From UBA12481 sp012523435 (GTDB taxonomy: Bacteria > Bacteroidota > Bacteroidia > Bacteroidales > UBA12481): DNA of 64,000 nt. Shown piece after piece: positions 6,921 through 16,206 of the stretch. Below the pieces are notes generated by a model that saw only the letters and a list, made by a program, of their open reading frames with translations, had not been told where the DNA came from and searched no databases. The stretch is taken from positions 123,072-187,071 of the forward strand of contig JAQUCP010000002.1 of assembly GCA_028686135.1 (NCBI GenBank), in the 5' to 3' direction. Both the position numbers and the translations under genes were made by a program. Numbering within the stretch: position 1 is the first letter of the stretch; each line of letters begins with the position of its first letter.

Positions 6921-9857
6921 ATGAAATCCCGCTTGGCCGAATTGGCAAATCAATTGGAAGGAGAACTATTTGATGATGAGGTCACTAGGATTTTATATGC
7001 GACTGATGCGTCTGTTTATTGCGAGATGCCTCTGGCAGTTGCTTATCCGCGAAATGAAGCTGATCTAATTCGGCTTGTTGAATTTGCCAAATCAAATCAA
7101 ATTTCCCTAATTCCCCGTACCGCAGGTACCTCACTTGCCGGACAGGTAGTAGGTAGCGGCATTGTCCTTGATGTTTCACGTCATATGACCAGGATTCTTG
7201 AGTTTAATCCTGATGAAAACTATATATGGGTTGAACCGGGCGTAATCCTCGATGAACTTAATGCTTTTTTGGCACCCTCGGGTTTGTTTTTTGGCCCGGA
7301 GACCAGTACTGGCAATCGATGTATGATCGGTGGAATGGTCGGTAATAATGCCTGCGGACTACATTCTGTGATTTATGGTAGCACACGCGAGCATACGCTA
7401 GCCATCCGAGCTGTGCTTAGTGACGCTTCAGTGGCTCTTTTCGAAGCAATTGATGATGCAGCCATCCAGGAAAAAATAAAAGGAGAGCGCTTAGAACATC
7501 AACTATACAACCAACTCTTTGAAATACTGTCTGATCCGGTCAACCAGGAAGCAATCCGTGCCGGTTTCCCAGATCCATCGGTTCCCAGAAGAAATACCGG
7601 TTATGCGCTGGATCTGCTTCTAAACTCAACACCTTGGAATAAAGCTAGTAAACCATTTAATATCAGTACACTACTGACAGGTTCTGAAGGTACGCTAGCC
7701 CTGTTTAGCGCGATAAAACTCAACCTGGTTGAACTGCCTTCGAAGCACAAAGCATTGATTTGCGCACATTTCGAGCACCTTAACGAAGCTGTTGATGGAA
7801 ACCTGATTGCTCTTGACCATCAACCGGCGGCTGTGGAGCTCATGGATGATCATATCCTGGAGCGTACCGAAAACAATCCGTTTTTTCAATCCCATCGATT
7901 CTTTCTGGAGGGCAAACCAAAAGCCATCTTGATCATTGAGTTACGGTCGGACAGCCCCGAAAACCTTGACCGTAGCGTAAATCGGGTTATCGATGCATTC
8001 AGGAATCTTGGGCTTGGTTATGCCTATCCAGTGATCAAAGGAGAGGATATTAAGACGGTATGGAACCTGCGCAAAGCCGGCTTAGGGTTGTTAAACTCTA
8101 TTTCAGGTGATCGCAAGGCGGTTTCAGTGATCGAAGATACAGCAGTGCCGGTAACCCGACTCAAAGAGTACCTTGCTGAAATAGAGAGCCTCTTCGAGCA
8201 ATATGGATTGAACGCCGTCTATCATGCACATATCGGAACAGGCGAGCTGCACCTCCGCCCTACCCTCAATTTGAAAGATCCCAACGAGGTAGAACTGTTT
8301 ACTAAAATTGCTCAAGATACGGCGCGCCTGGTGAAGAAATACCGGGGTTCGATGAGTGGCGAACATGGGGATGGCCGACTCCGGGGTAATCTGATTCCGA
8401 TTCTCCTTGGTGATCATAACTATCAGTTATTAAGGAAGATAAAACTCCTTTTTGATCCTCAGAATCTGTTTAATCCGGGTAAAATCACGGAAACGCCCCC
8501 CATGCATGAGAGTCTGAGAGCAAGTCCGGGAAGAGCGACTCCAGAACCCTCAACCTTTTATGATTTTTCTGCGGATGGAGGACTAGTCAGGGCTATTGAG
8601 AAATGCAATGGTAGCGGCGATTGCCGGAAACCCTATACCATGGGAGGAAGTATGTGCCCATCATACCAAGCCTCACTCGACGAACGCAATTCAACGCGGG
8701 CAAGAGCCAATGTTCTGAGAGAATTCATCTATCGTGGTAAGGGAAACCATGCCTTTAATCACCCTGAAATGTATGAAATTCTCGATTTGTGTCTGGGGTG
8801 CAAAGCCTGTAAATCGGAATGTCCGTCGGGTGTGGATATGGCTCGGATTAAGAGTGAGTTTCTCCAACATTGGTATGATCAACATGGAGTTCCCTTTCGC
8901 ACGCGATTAATTGCCTATCTGCCTGATATCTATCGAATAACATCATCGTTTTCAGGCTTGGTTAACTGGTTTATGACTCAACCAGTTGCTTCAAGGATCA
9001 TCAAAAACATAGCCGGAATTCATCCCTCCCGTAGCTTACCGGGAATGAATCACCAGTCGGTTCATCGTTGGTTTAGCAAGAACGCATTAAGAGTCATTCC
9101 TGTCACTGAAAATATCAAAGGGTCACTCTATCTATTCTTAGATGAATTCACAGATTATCAGGATTTCAGCATCGGTGAAAAGGCTATCCGACTGTTGTCG
9201 GCCTTAGGGTATGAAGTCAGGGTCCTAAAAGGCCACAACAGTGCACGAACCTTTATCTCCAAGGGGCTTTTACGTCAGGCAAAGAGAATAATTCGCTCAA
9301 ACATTCAGCGTTACGCTCCGGTGATTGGAAAGGAAACTCCCCTAGTGGGGTTGGAACCTTCAGCCATACTTGGATTTAGGGATGAGTATCCTCAGCTGGC
9401 TGGTGCTGTTTTAGCTGATCAGGCCACTGATCTGGCCACTCATTGCCTGATGTTGGAAGAGTTTCTTGAACGAGAGATCCGGGCAGGGCGAATCACTCGT
9501 GACCAGTTTACTGAAGATGCCTGTCAGATTCTATTACATGGTCACTGTCAGCAAAAGGCAGTCGCCTCAACGAGTTCCACGTTGTATGTTTTAAATTTTC
9601 CCTTGAATTATACCTGTTGTGAGATTCCATCGGGTTGTTGTGGTATGGCAGGGGCCTTTGGATATGAGAAAGAGCACTACGAACTCTCCCACAAAGTTGG
9701 TGAGATGATCTTGTTTCCCGCCATTAGGAAAACCCATGCAGATACTATGATATGTGCACCTGGAACCTCCTGCAGAAGTCATATCCAGGACGGTACAGGC
9801 CAAAAAGCCTTACATCCGGCCGAGATTCTCTACAGGGCAGTTCGGAAGAGTGACTAA
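6921..9857 (+). CDS. FAD-linked, Fe-S 2-hydroxyacid dehydrogenase (YdiJ / GlcD-GlcF fusion type)
   Basis: A 978-residue fusion that probably oxidises a D-2-hydroxyacid (D-2-hydroxyglutarate, D-lactate or glycolate) and passes electrons to the respiratory chain. Order of parts: PCMH-type FAD-binding domain (about 35-270, with RTAGTSLAGQVVG and GGMVGNNACG), FAD-oxidase C-terminal domain (about 275-530, with His444 and SGEHGDGRLRG at 479-489), Fe-S region with Cys562, Cys568 and Cys579 and then CLGCKACKSECP (Cys624, 627, 630, 634), and a cysteine-rich CCG part with CCGMAGAFGY at 906. The overall plan matches E. coli YdiJ, a D-2-hydroxyglutarate dehydrogenase; the substrate here is inference. Its stop overlaps the stop of the opposite-strand acyltransferase by four bases. 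Confidence 0.85.
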   Translation: MKSRLAELANQLEGELFDDEVTRILYATDASVYCEMPLAVAYPRNEADLIRLVEFAKSNQISLIPRTAGTSLAGQVVGSGIVLDVSRHMTRILEFNPDENYIWVEPGVILDELNAFLAPSGLFFGPETSTGNRCMIGGMVGNNACGLHSVIYGSTREHTLAIRAVLSDASVALFEAIDDAAIQEKIKGERLEHQLYNQLFEILSDPVNQEAIRAGFPDPSVPRRNTGYALDLLLNSTPWNKASKPFNISTLLTGSEGTLALFSAIKLNLVELPSKHKALICAHFEHLNEAVDGNLIALDHQPAAVELMDDHILERTENNPFFQSHRFFLEGKPKAILIIELRSDSPENLDRSVNRVIDAFRNLGLGYAYPVIKGEDIKTVWNLRKAGLGLLNSISGDRKAVSVIEDTAVPVTRLKEYLAEIESLFEQYGLNAVYHAHIGTGELHLRPTLNLKDPNEVELFTKIAQDTARLVKKYRGSMSGEHGDGRLRGNLIPILLGDHNYQLLRKIKLLFDPQNLFNPGKITETPPMHESLRASPGRATPEPSTFYDFSADGGLVRAIEKCNGSGDCRKPYTMGGSMCPSYQASLDERNSTRARANVLREFIYRGKGNHAFNHPEMYEILDLCLGCKACKSECPSGVDMARIKSEFLQHWYDQHGVPFRTRLIAYLPDIYRITSSFSGLVNWFMTQPVASRIIKNIAGIHPSRSLPGMNHQSVHRWFSKNALRVIPVTENIKGSLYLFLDEFTDYQDFSIGEKAIRLLSALGYEVRVLKGHNSARTFISKGLLRQAKRIIRSNIQRYAPVIGKETPLVGLEPSAILGFRDEYPQLAGAVLADQATDLATHCLMLEEFLEREIRAGRITRDQFTEDACQILLHGHCQQKAVASTSSTLYVLNFPLNYTCCEIPSGCCGMAGAFGYEKEHYELSHKVGEMILFPAIRKTHADTMICAPGTSCRSHIQDGTGQKALHPAEILYRAVRKSD

Positions 9858-10408
9858 AGAAGACAAAAGCTTTCAGGAAATTTGGCGGTAACTCCGGAGT
9901 AGAAATTTCTGATTTCCTCTAAATCTGACTCCAGGTTACTGCCAGGATACAAGACGGCACCCACACCAGCAGCTTTTCGATGATAATCAAGATAACCTAA
10001 CACAACAGGGATACCTGCCTCTTTTGCAATGTAATAGAACCCAGTTCTCCAGTGACAATTTTTTTTCCGGGTTCCTTCGGGAGTGATCACCAGGCGAAAC
10101 TTATCAGCCTTTGCAATGCGCTCCGCCAACAAACCCACTAGATTGTGATGAGAAGAACGGTCAACCGGAATACCACCAAGGAAACGGTAGAAGTAGCTCA
10201 TCGGAAAGCGAAAGAGCTCCTGTTTCATCAGAAAACGAATGGATAGACCGTAGTAAAGTTTAAAAAGCATGCCGTAGAACATATCCCAGTTGGAAGTATG
10301 AGGCGCTTCGATGATGACACATTTTGGTATTCCGCAGAGGTCTCCTTCAATCTTCCAGCCGGATATTTTTAGCAGAACGATGGCCAACGAGCGACTTAAC
10401 CATTTCAT
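9854..10408 (-). CDS. PlsC-family lysophospholipid acyltransferase
   Basis: Likely a 1-acyl-glycerol-3-phosphate acyltransferase-family enzyme at the inner membrane. The HX4D catalytic motif is HTSNWD at 37-42 and the substrate-binding motif PEGTR is at 110-114. The 184-residue product is short for the family, as in many single-domain Bacteroidota members. The ATG at 10408 is preferred; a TTG at 10414 that overlaps the upstream TGA would add two residues. It is the last gene of the minus-strand run argS-ffh-folD-ggt and is probably translated by coupling to ggt. The acyl acceptor is not known. Confidence 0.82.
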   Translation of the reverse strand: MKWLSRSLAIVLLKISGWKIEGDLCGIPKCVIIEAPHTSNWDMFYGMLFKLYYGLSIRFLMKQELFRFPMSYFYRFLGGIPVDRSSHHNLVGLLAERIAKADKFRLVITPEGTRKKNCHWRTGFYYIAKEAGIPVVLGYLDYHRKAAGVGAVLYPGSNLESDLEEIRNFYSGVTAKFPESFCLL

Positions 10409-10410
10409 AA

Positions 10411-12111
10411 TCAATAACCTTTAGCAGTGTCATTGCCACGTGGATCGGCTCCTCCCTCATAAGTTCCATCTGGGTGAACCAGGATAGCATCAACCCGGCC
10501 AATGGCGTTCAACTGTCTGAATTGATGACCTTTGCTCCTTAATTGCTCCATCGTTAAAGAATCAAAGGCAGCCGGTTCATGCTGGATCAAATCGGGTAGC
10601 CACTGATGATGAAAGCGCTGTGCTGACACAGCTTCTTGCATAGACATCTGGTGATCAACAACATTTAGGATAGTCTGAAACACAGAAGTGATGATGGTGG
10701 AGCCCCCCGGACTGCCCACCACCATAAATAGTTTGCCATCACGTGTGAGAATGGTGGGGGTCATGGAGCTGAGCATTCTTTTTCCTGGCTGGATGGCGTT
10801 AGCTTCTTTACCGACCAGGCCATATAAATTAGGAAAGCCTGGCTTAATACTAAAGTCATCCATTTCGTTATTTAGCAGGAATCCAGCGCCCCGGACAACG
10901 ATTTTATTTCCATAACCCGCATTCAACGTGGTAGTTACAGCAACAGCATTCCCCCATTTGTCGGCAATGGAGAAGTGTGTTGTTTCCTGGCTCTCTTCAG
11001 GAGGCATCGCTCCGGCGCTGATCTGGTCGGCCGGAGTGGCAGTATCGGCCTTTACCAACGATGCCCGCAATTTCAGGTAATCCGGATCGGTTAGATGATC
11101 AACCGGGACACATACAAAATCAGGATCACCAAGGTAATCAGCCCGGTCGGCATACACCAGCTTTTCACATTCAGCCATGAGGTGAACCGTATTAGGGCTA
11201 TTATGTCCATCGAATTGATCTCCGATAATTTCTACTAAACCCAGTAGTTGTTTGAGAGCTACACCTCCGGAGGAAGGCGGAGCCATGGAGTAGAATTCGA
11301 GATCGCGGAAGGTGCCGGTGATCGGTTCACGCCACTTCGCCTCGTAGGCCTCCAAATCAGTTTTTGAGAGAAGTCCTTGTAATGCTTCCGATTGACTGAT
11401 CAGGAATTGTGCGGTGGTACCGCTATAGAAACCTGCTTTCCCCTCATCCCGAATTCGTTTGAGTGTTTCAGCCAGATCGGGCTGGACCAGGGTGTCGCCT
11501 TCATTCCAAAGGGTGTCATGGACAAAAGGTACCGTCCAGCTATTTCTTTCCAGGAAATCCTTCTTCAGGCGGTTGAAATCATTTGCCTGAGCCTCTGTCA
11601 AAGGAAAACCTTTTTGAGCCAGATCAATCGCAGGTTGCACCAAACGTTTCCAGGGCAGAGATCCAAATTTCTCATGAGCCATGACTAGTCCAGCAACGGT
11701 TCCCGGTACACCTGAAGAGAGGATCGACTGGGTGCTTAATCCCGGGATTACTTCCCCGGTTTCATCCAGAAACATATTACGGGAAGCCTGCTGAGGGGCT
11801 CTTTCCCGATAGTCAAGTGTATGCACCTTGCCATTAGGCTGATACACTACCCAAAAGCCTCCCCCACCCAGATTTCCGGCAGCCGGATAACAGACTGCCA
11901 GGGCAAGCTCCACCGCACAGGCAGCGTCCATGGCGTTACCCCCGCTCTGGAGAACCCTGAGTCCAATCTCTGTAGCTTCGGGATGGGCGCTGACCACCAT
12001 CCCGTGTTTCCCTGTAGCTCCAATGGGTTCATGATTTTGGGGCTGGCATGCACTGATGAGCAAGGTGATGATCAGCAAAGTAGCCAGGATCTTCCCTAAG
12101 GGGTTCTTCAT
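10411..12111 (-). CDS. ggt: Gamma-glutamyltransferase, predicted lipoprotein
   Basis: Cleaves the gamma-glutamyl bond of glutathione and related peptides outside the inner membrane. A 566-residue precursor begins with a lipoprotein signal (lipobox LISAC, lipidated Cys22). The self-cleaving site is before Thr377 in TTHFSIADKWGNAVAVT, which becomes the nucleophile of the small subunit. The substrate Arg region YRERAP is at 101-106, and GSPGGSTII (467-475) supplies the oxyanion and glycine-rich loop. It starts four bases after folD ends and its TGA abuts the acyltransferase start. Confidence 0.93.
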   Translation of the reverse strand: MKNPLGKILATLLIITLLISACQPQNHEPIGATGKHGMVVSAHPEATEIGLRVLQSGGNAMDAACAVELALAVCYPAAGNLGGGGFWVVYQPNGKVHTLDYRERAPQQASRNMFLDETGEVIPGLSTQSILSSGVPGTVAGLVMAHEKFGSLPWKRLVQPAIDLAQKGFPLTEAQANDFNRLKKDFLERNSWTVPFVHDTLWNEGDTLVQPDLAETLKRIRDEGKAGFYSGTTAQFLISQSEALQGLLSKTDLEAYEAKWREPITGTFRDLEFYSMAPPSSGGVALKQLLGLVEIIGDQFDGHNSPNTVHLMAECEKLVYADRADYLGDPDFVCVPVDHLTDPDYLKLRASLVKADTATPADQISAGAMPPEESQETTHFSIADKWGNAVAVTTTLNAGYGNKIVVRGAGFLLNNEMDDFSIKPGFPNLYGLVGKEANAIQPGKRMLSSMTPTILTRDGKLFMVVGSPGGSTIITSVFQTILNVVDHQMSMQEAVSAQRFHHQWLPDLIQHEPAAFDSLTMEQLRSKGHQFRQLNAIGRVDAILVHPDGTYEGGADPRGNDTAKGY

Positions 12112-12115
12112 TTTC

Positions 12116-12994
12116 TTACATTTTCTTTTCTGAAGCAGCTTGTAAGGTATTGAGCAGCAATCCGATACGAGTCATTGGCCCAACGCCGCCCGGAACAGGT
12201 GTAATACAGGAACACTTTGGAGCAACGGAATCAAAATCCACATCTCCGCACAGTTTGAAGCCAGATTTTGTCTTTTCTGAAGGAACACGGGTGGTACCCA
12301 CATCGATAACCACTGTTCCCTCTTGGACCATCTCTCCTTTTAGGAAAGCGGGGCGCCCCAGAGCTGTGACAATGATATCAGCCTGGCGGCAAAATTCATC
12401 AAGATTTTTTGTTTGGCTGTGGCACAAGGTTACGGTGCAGTTTCCCGGGTTTGATTTGCGCGACAGTAAGATAGAGAGAGGTGAACCCACGATGTTGCTA
12501 CGGCCTATAATGACGCAATGTTTGCCTGAGGTTGGGATATCATAATGTTTCAGCAGATGCAGGATTCCCAAAGGTGTAGCTGGCAGAAACCCGGGAAGAC
12601 CGAGAGCCATTTTTCCCACATTGACCGGGTGAAAGCCATCGACATCCTTATCGGGATTTATGGCTTCAATGATCTGCTGTTCATTGATTTGCTTGGGTAG
12701 AGGAAGCTGAACAATAAACCCGTCAACTGCAGGGTCATTATTGAGCTTGCTAACTTCTTCCAGCAGTTTCTCCTCTGAAACGTCCGGTTTAAGGCGGATA
12801 AGTGAGGAGTCGAATCCTACCTCGGCGCAGTCTTTAACTTTGTATGCCACATAGGATTCACTGGCCGGGTCGTTGCCAACCAGAATCGCGGCCAGATGGG
12901 GCTTTTTCTTCCCGTTCAAAATTCGTTGCTCGACTTCCTCTCGGATGGTCGATTTGATTTCGGCTGATACTTTCTTTCCGTCTATTAGAATCAT
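12116..12994 (-). CDS. folD: Bifunctional methylenetetrahydrofolate dehydrogenase / cyclohydrolase
   Basis: Interconverts 5,10-methylene-, 5,10-methenyl- and 10-formyl-tetrahydrofolate in the cytoplasm. The 292-residue product has the signature SESYVAYKVKDCAEVG with the catalytic lysine region, then DGFIVQLPLPKQI, the NADP-binding GRSNIVGSPLSILL, and the C-terminal PGGVGPMTRIGLLL. It lies nine bases downstream of ffh and four bases upstream of ggt on the same strand, so it is expected to be co-transcribed. No odd features. Confidence 0.95.
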   Translation of the reverse strand: MILIDGKKVSAEIKSTIREEVEQRILNGKKKPHLAAILVGNDPASESYVAYKVKDCAEVGFDSSLIRLKPDVSEEKLLEEVSKLNNDPAVDGFIVQLPLPKQINEQQIIEAINPDKDVDGFHPVNVGKMALGLPGFLPATPLGILHLLKHYDIPTSGKHCVIIGRSNIVGSPLSILLSRKSNPGNCTVTLCHSQTKNLDEFCRQADIIVTALGRPAFLKGEMVQEGTVVIDVGTTRVPSEKTKSGFKLCGDVDFDSVAPKCSCITPVPGGVGPMTRIGLLLNTLQAASEKKM

Positions 12995-13003
12995 GATATG
13001 CTG

Positions 13004-14338
13004 TTAGTTACGACTGCCCGGAAACCGGCCCATCATTCTGGCCAGGTTCTTGCCGGTAGCGGCTATTTTCATCATTTTTTTGGTCTCATCGAACTGCTTA
13101 ACCAGTTGATTCACTTCCTGAACGGTTGTGCCGCTGCCCAAGGCAATTCGTTTGCGACGGCTACCGTTCAGTATGGTAGGATTTTCGCGCTCCTCCAAGG
13201 TCATCGACTGAATGATGGCCTCAATGCTTTTGAATGAATCATCATCCATGTCCACATCCTTTAAGGCTTTGCCCATTCCAGGGATCATTCCGGCCAGATC
13301 CTTGATATTTCCCATCTTTTTAATCTGATGAATCTGTTTCAGAAAATCATCAAACGTAAAAAGGTCTTTAGCCAGCTTTCTCTTGAGTTTCTCAGCTTCT
13401 TCCTCATCAAACTGCTCCTGTGCCTTTTCAACCAGTGATACAATATCACCCATTCCCAGGATTCGGTCGGCCATTCTCGAAGGATAAAAAATATCGAGAG
13501 CATCAAGCTTTTCTCCTGTACCGATGAATTTTATTGGTTTATTGACCACCGATCGGATAGACAGAGCTGCCCCACCCCGGGTATCGCCATCCAGTTTAGT
13601 CAGCACAACGCCATCGAAATTGAGGCGTTCGTTAAATTCACGGGCAGTATTCACAGCATCCTGGCCCGTCATCGAGTCAACTACAAACAGGATCTCTTCT
13701 GGATCGATGGCCGATTTGATCGCTGCAATTTCGTTCATCATCTCCTCATCAACCGCCAGTCGACCAGCCGTATCTACGATAACCAAGTCATATCCTTGTT
13801 GCCTGGCATGTTTAATCCCATTTTTGGCTATAGATACGGGATCTTTCACCCCCTCTTCGGTGTACACGGGGATATTGGCCTGTTCTCCGATCACCCGAAG
13901 CTGCTCAATGGCAGCTGGTCGGTAAACGTCGCCAGCCACTAACAGCGGCTGTCGGCCTCGCTTATTCTTAAGCAGATGCCCTAACTTACCCGAAAAGGTA
14001 GTTTTACCGCTACCCTGTAATCCGGCAATCAGAATCACAGCCGGATTTCCCTTGATGTTGATATCGGTTTGTTCTCCGCCCATCAGGGTAACCAGCTCAT
14101 CATGAACAATTTTGACCATCAGCTGGGATGGTTTCAGGGAGATTAGTACATCCTGCCCCAGAGCTTTCTCTTTTACCGTACTCGTGAAATCTTTGGCTGT
14201 CTTGTAGTTAACATCAGCATCCAACAGTGCTCTGCGTACTTCTTTCAACGTTTCAGCCACATTAATTTCAGTGATCTTCCCCTGTCCTTTCAATAATTTG
14301 AAAGACTTCTCCAATCGTTCGCTAAGGTTCTCAAACAT
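13004..14338 (-). CDS. ffh: Signal recognition particle protein Ffh (SRP54)
   Basis: GTPase that binds signal peptides of nascent membrane proteins with the SRP RNA and docks on FtsY. The 444 residues show an N domain, then the G domain with GLQGSGKTTFSGKLG (P loop), DVYRPAAIEQL, DTAGRL and TKLDGDTRGG, and a methionine-rich M domain at the C-terminus (KKMMKIAATG, ARMMGRFPG). Its receptor ftsY lies in the same window at 60.6 kb. It sits 18 bases downstream of argS. No SRP RNA gene was recognised. Confidence 0.96.
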   Translation of the reverse strand: MFENLSERLEKSFKLLKGQGKITEINVAETLKEVRRALLDADVNYKTAKDFTSTVKEKALGQDVLISLKPSQLMVKIVHDELVTLMGGEQTDINIKGNPAVILIAGLQGSGKTTFSGKLGHLLKNKRGRQPLLVAGDVYRPAAIEQLRVIGEQANIPVYTEEGVKDPVSIAKNGIKHARQQGYDLVIVDTAGRLAVDEEMMNEIAAIKSAIDPEEILFVVDSMTGQDAVNTAREFNERLNFDGVVLTKLDGDTRGGAALSIRSVVNKPIKFIGTGEKLDALDIFYPSRMADRILGMGDIVSLVEKAQEQFDEEEAEKLKRKLAKDLFTFDDFLKQIHQIKKMGNIKDLAGMIPGMGKALKDVDMDDDSFKSIEAIIQSMTLEERENPTILNGSRRKRIALGSGTTVQEVNQLVKQFDETKKMMKIAATGKNLARMMGRFPGSRN

Positions 14339-14356
14339 ATCTCTTTGTCTGTTTAT

Positions 14357-16153
14357 TTACATCCGATTGGGCATCTCCATGCCCAGCAATTTCAAACTCT
14401 CTTGTAGATGACCAGCAATGAAACCCGATAAATCCAGGCGGAAATTTCGTCTTTGGGCATTCTCTTCCTTACTTATCGGACACTGCTGGTAAAAATGGTT
14501 AAACTCTTTCACGAGATCAAAACAATAGTTGGCAATAAGAGCGGGTGAAAGGGTATTTGCTGCTTCAGCAAGGATTCCAGGGAACTGGTAAATCCGCTTC
14601 AGCATCACTTTCTCCCGGTCATCTAATACGAAATCATCTTTCCAACCTTCGGCACGGGTAATTCCCATTTCAGCAGCTTTTCGCTCTACTGATCGAATCC
14701 TCACATACGTATATTGGAGAAAAGGACCAGTATTTCCGTTAAAATCGATCGATTCTTCCGGGTTAAAGAGCATGGTCTTTTGTGGATCCACCTTTAAAAT
14801 ATAGTATTTCAACGCTCCCAGGGCTATTCGATCGTAAACCTGCTGTTTCTCTTCATCAGGAAAGCCCTCCAATTTCCCCAATTCTCCCGACACTTGCTCG
14901 GCACCTTTGATCATCTCGGAAATCAGATCATCGGCATCTATGACGGTTCCCTCACGGGATTTCATCCGACCTTGCGGGAGCTCGACCATTCCATAGGATA
15001 AGTGGTAGAGACGATCCGACCAGTCGAAACCCAGGCGGCCTAGGATAAGTGAGAGTACTTTGAAGTGGTAATCCTGCTCATTTCCAACAACATAGATGTG
15101 TCTATTAAAACCATATTCTTCAAATCGCTGGTGAGCAGTACCCAGATCCTGAGTCATATACACACTAGTTCCGTCGGCCCGAAGCAACAGTTTATGGTCC
15201 AATCCATCGTCAGTCAGATCAGCCCAGATGCTACCATCCTCTTTCTGATATAGAATCCCTTGCTCCAAGCCTTTCAGCACCAGGTTACGTCCCAGTTTGT
15301 AGGTTTGCGACTCATAGTATGTTCTATCGAACGAAATCCCCAATTGGCGGTAAGTTTCATCAAAACCCTGATAGACCCATTGGTTCATCATTTCCCAAAT
15401 TTGAAGGACTTCTGGATCATCCTTCTCCCAGCGCCGGAGAAGATCCTGTGCTTCCAAAAGAATGGGAGCCTGAGCTTTGGCTGCCTCTTCTGTCATTCCA
15501 GATGCCATCAACTGGGCTATCTCTTTCTTGTAGGCTTGGTCAAACATGACATAGAAATCCCCTACCAACTTATCGCCCTTTTTCCCCGACTGTTCCGGAG
15601 TGATGCCATCACCCCATTTCAGCCAAGCAATCATCGATTTACAAATATGAATTCCCCTGTCATTCACCAGGTTAACCATCGTCACTTGAGACCCGGCTGC
15701 GCTGATAATTCTCGACACCGAGTTCCCCAAGAGATTATTCCGGATATGACCCAGATGTAAGGGCTTATTGGTATTTGGAGAGGAGAATTCGACCAGCACT
15801 CGTGGGGAGTTGCTGGTTGGGGTTACCTGGCCAAAGGTTGGATTTGACACGATCTGCTTGAAAAAATGAAGCCAGAAATGATCGCTCATAAACAGGTTAA
15901 GAAAGCCTTTGATGACCTCAAAGCGTTCAATCTCTTCCAGATGAGTTTTCAGGTAATCTCCTATCTGGGAGGCCGTCTCCTCCGGTTTTCGACGCGAGAA
16001 ACGTGTATACGGGAAAACCACGAGGGTAAAATCTCCTTGCTGATCTTTCCGTGTGGGTTGCACCTGAATATCATTGGACATAACCTCAGCCTGGTATAAA
16101 TCTGCCAAGGCCAGTGCTGCTATTTTAGCGATTCTGGTTTCAATACGATCCAT
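14357..16153 (-). CDS. argS: Arginyl-tRNA synthetase
   Basis: Charges tRNA-Arg. The 598-residue class I enzyme shows an N-terminal Add1 domain (about 1-95), the catalytic start SSPNTNKPLHLGHIRNNLLG containing the HIGH variant HLGH, and a DALR-type anticodon domain at the C-terminus. The KMSKS motif is replaced by MKSREGT, as is common in ArgRS. A good promoter (16175-16206) lies inside the end of the upstream glycosyltransferase gene, so argS heads the argS-ffh-folD-ggt-acyltransferase unit. Confidence 0.96.
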   Translation of the reverse strand: MDRIETRIAKIAALALADLYQAEVMSNDIQVQPTRKDQQGDFTLVVFPYTRFSRRKPEETASQIGDYLKTHLEEIERFEVIKGFLNLFMSDHFWLHFFKQIVSNPTFGQVTPTSNSPRVLVEFSSPNTNKPLHLGHIRNNLLGNSVSRIISAAGSQVTMVNLVNDRGIHICKSMIAWLKWGDGITPEQSGKKGDKLVGDFYVMFDQAYKKEIAQLMASGMTEEAAKAQAPILLEAQDLLRRWEKDDPEVLQIWEMMNQWVYQGFDETYRQLGISFDRTYYESQTYKLGRNLVLKGLEQGILYQKEDGSIWADLTDDGLDHKLLLRADGTSVYMTQDLGTAHQRFEEYGFNRHIYVVGNEQDYHFKVLSLILGRLGFDWSDRLYHLSYGMVELPQGRMKSREGTVIDADDLISEMIKGAEQVSGELGKLEGFPDEEKQQVYDRIALGALKYYILKVDPQKTMLFNPEESIDFNGNTGPFLQYTYVRIRSVERKAAEMGITRAEGWKDDFVLDDREKVMLKRIYQFPGILAEAANTLSPALIANYCFDLVKEFNHFYQQCPISKEENAQRRNFRLDLSGFIAGHLQESLKLLGMEMPNRM

Positions 16154-16174
16154 TCAATTTTTTTTTTGAACCCG

Positions 16175-16206
16175 CAAAGATAAGAAAGATCAGCCATAAT
16201 GACAGA
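16175..16206 (-). promoter_or_regulatory. Promoter of the argS-ffh-folD-ggt unit
   Basis: On the minus strand a TATCTTTG box (16182-16175) follows TCTG (16206-16203, one mismatch to TTTG) after 20 bases. The expected start is near 16168, leaving a leader of about 15 bases. The -33 element lies in the last codons of the glycosyltransferase gene. Confidence 0.5.

Noticed and set aside
14940..14980. Absence of a KMSKS motif in ArgRS
   Set aside because: Degenerate KMSKS is normal for arginyl-tRNA synthetases; not a defect.
15260..15760. A 166-codon open frame on the plus strand inside argS
   Set aside because: Shadow of the conserved ArgRS catalytic domain; no coding features of its own.
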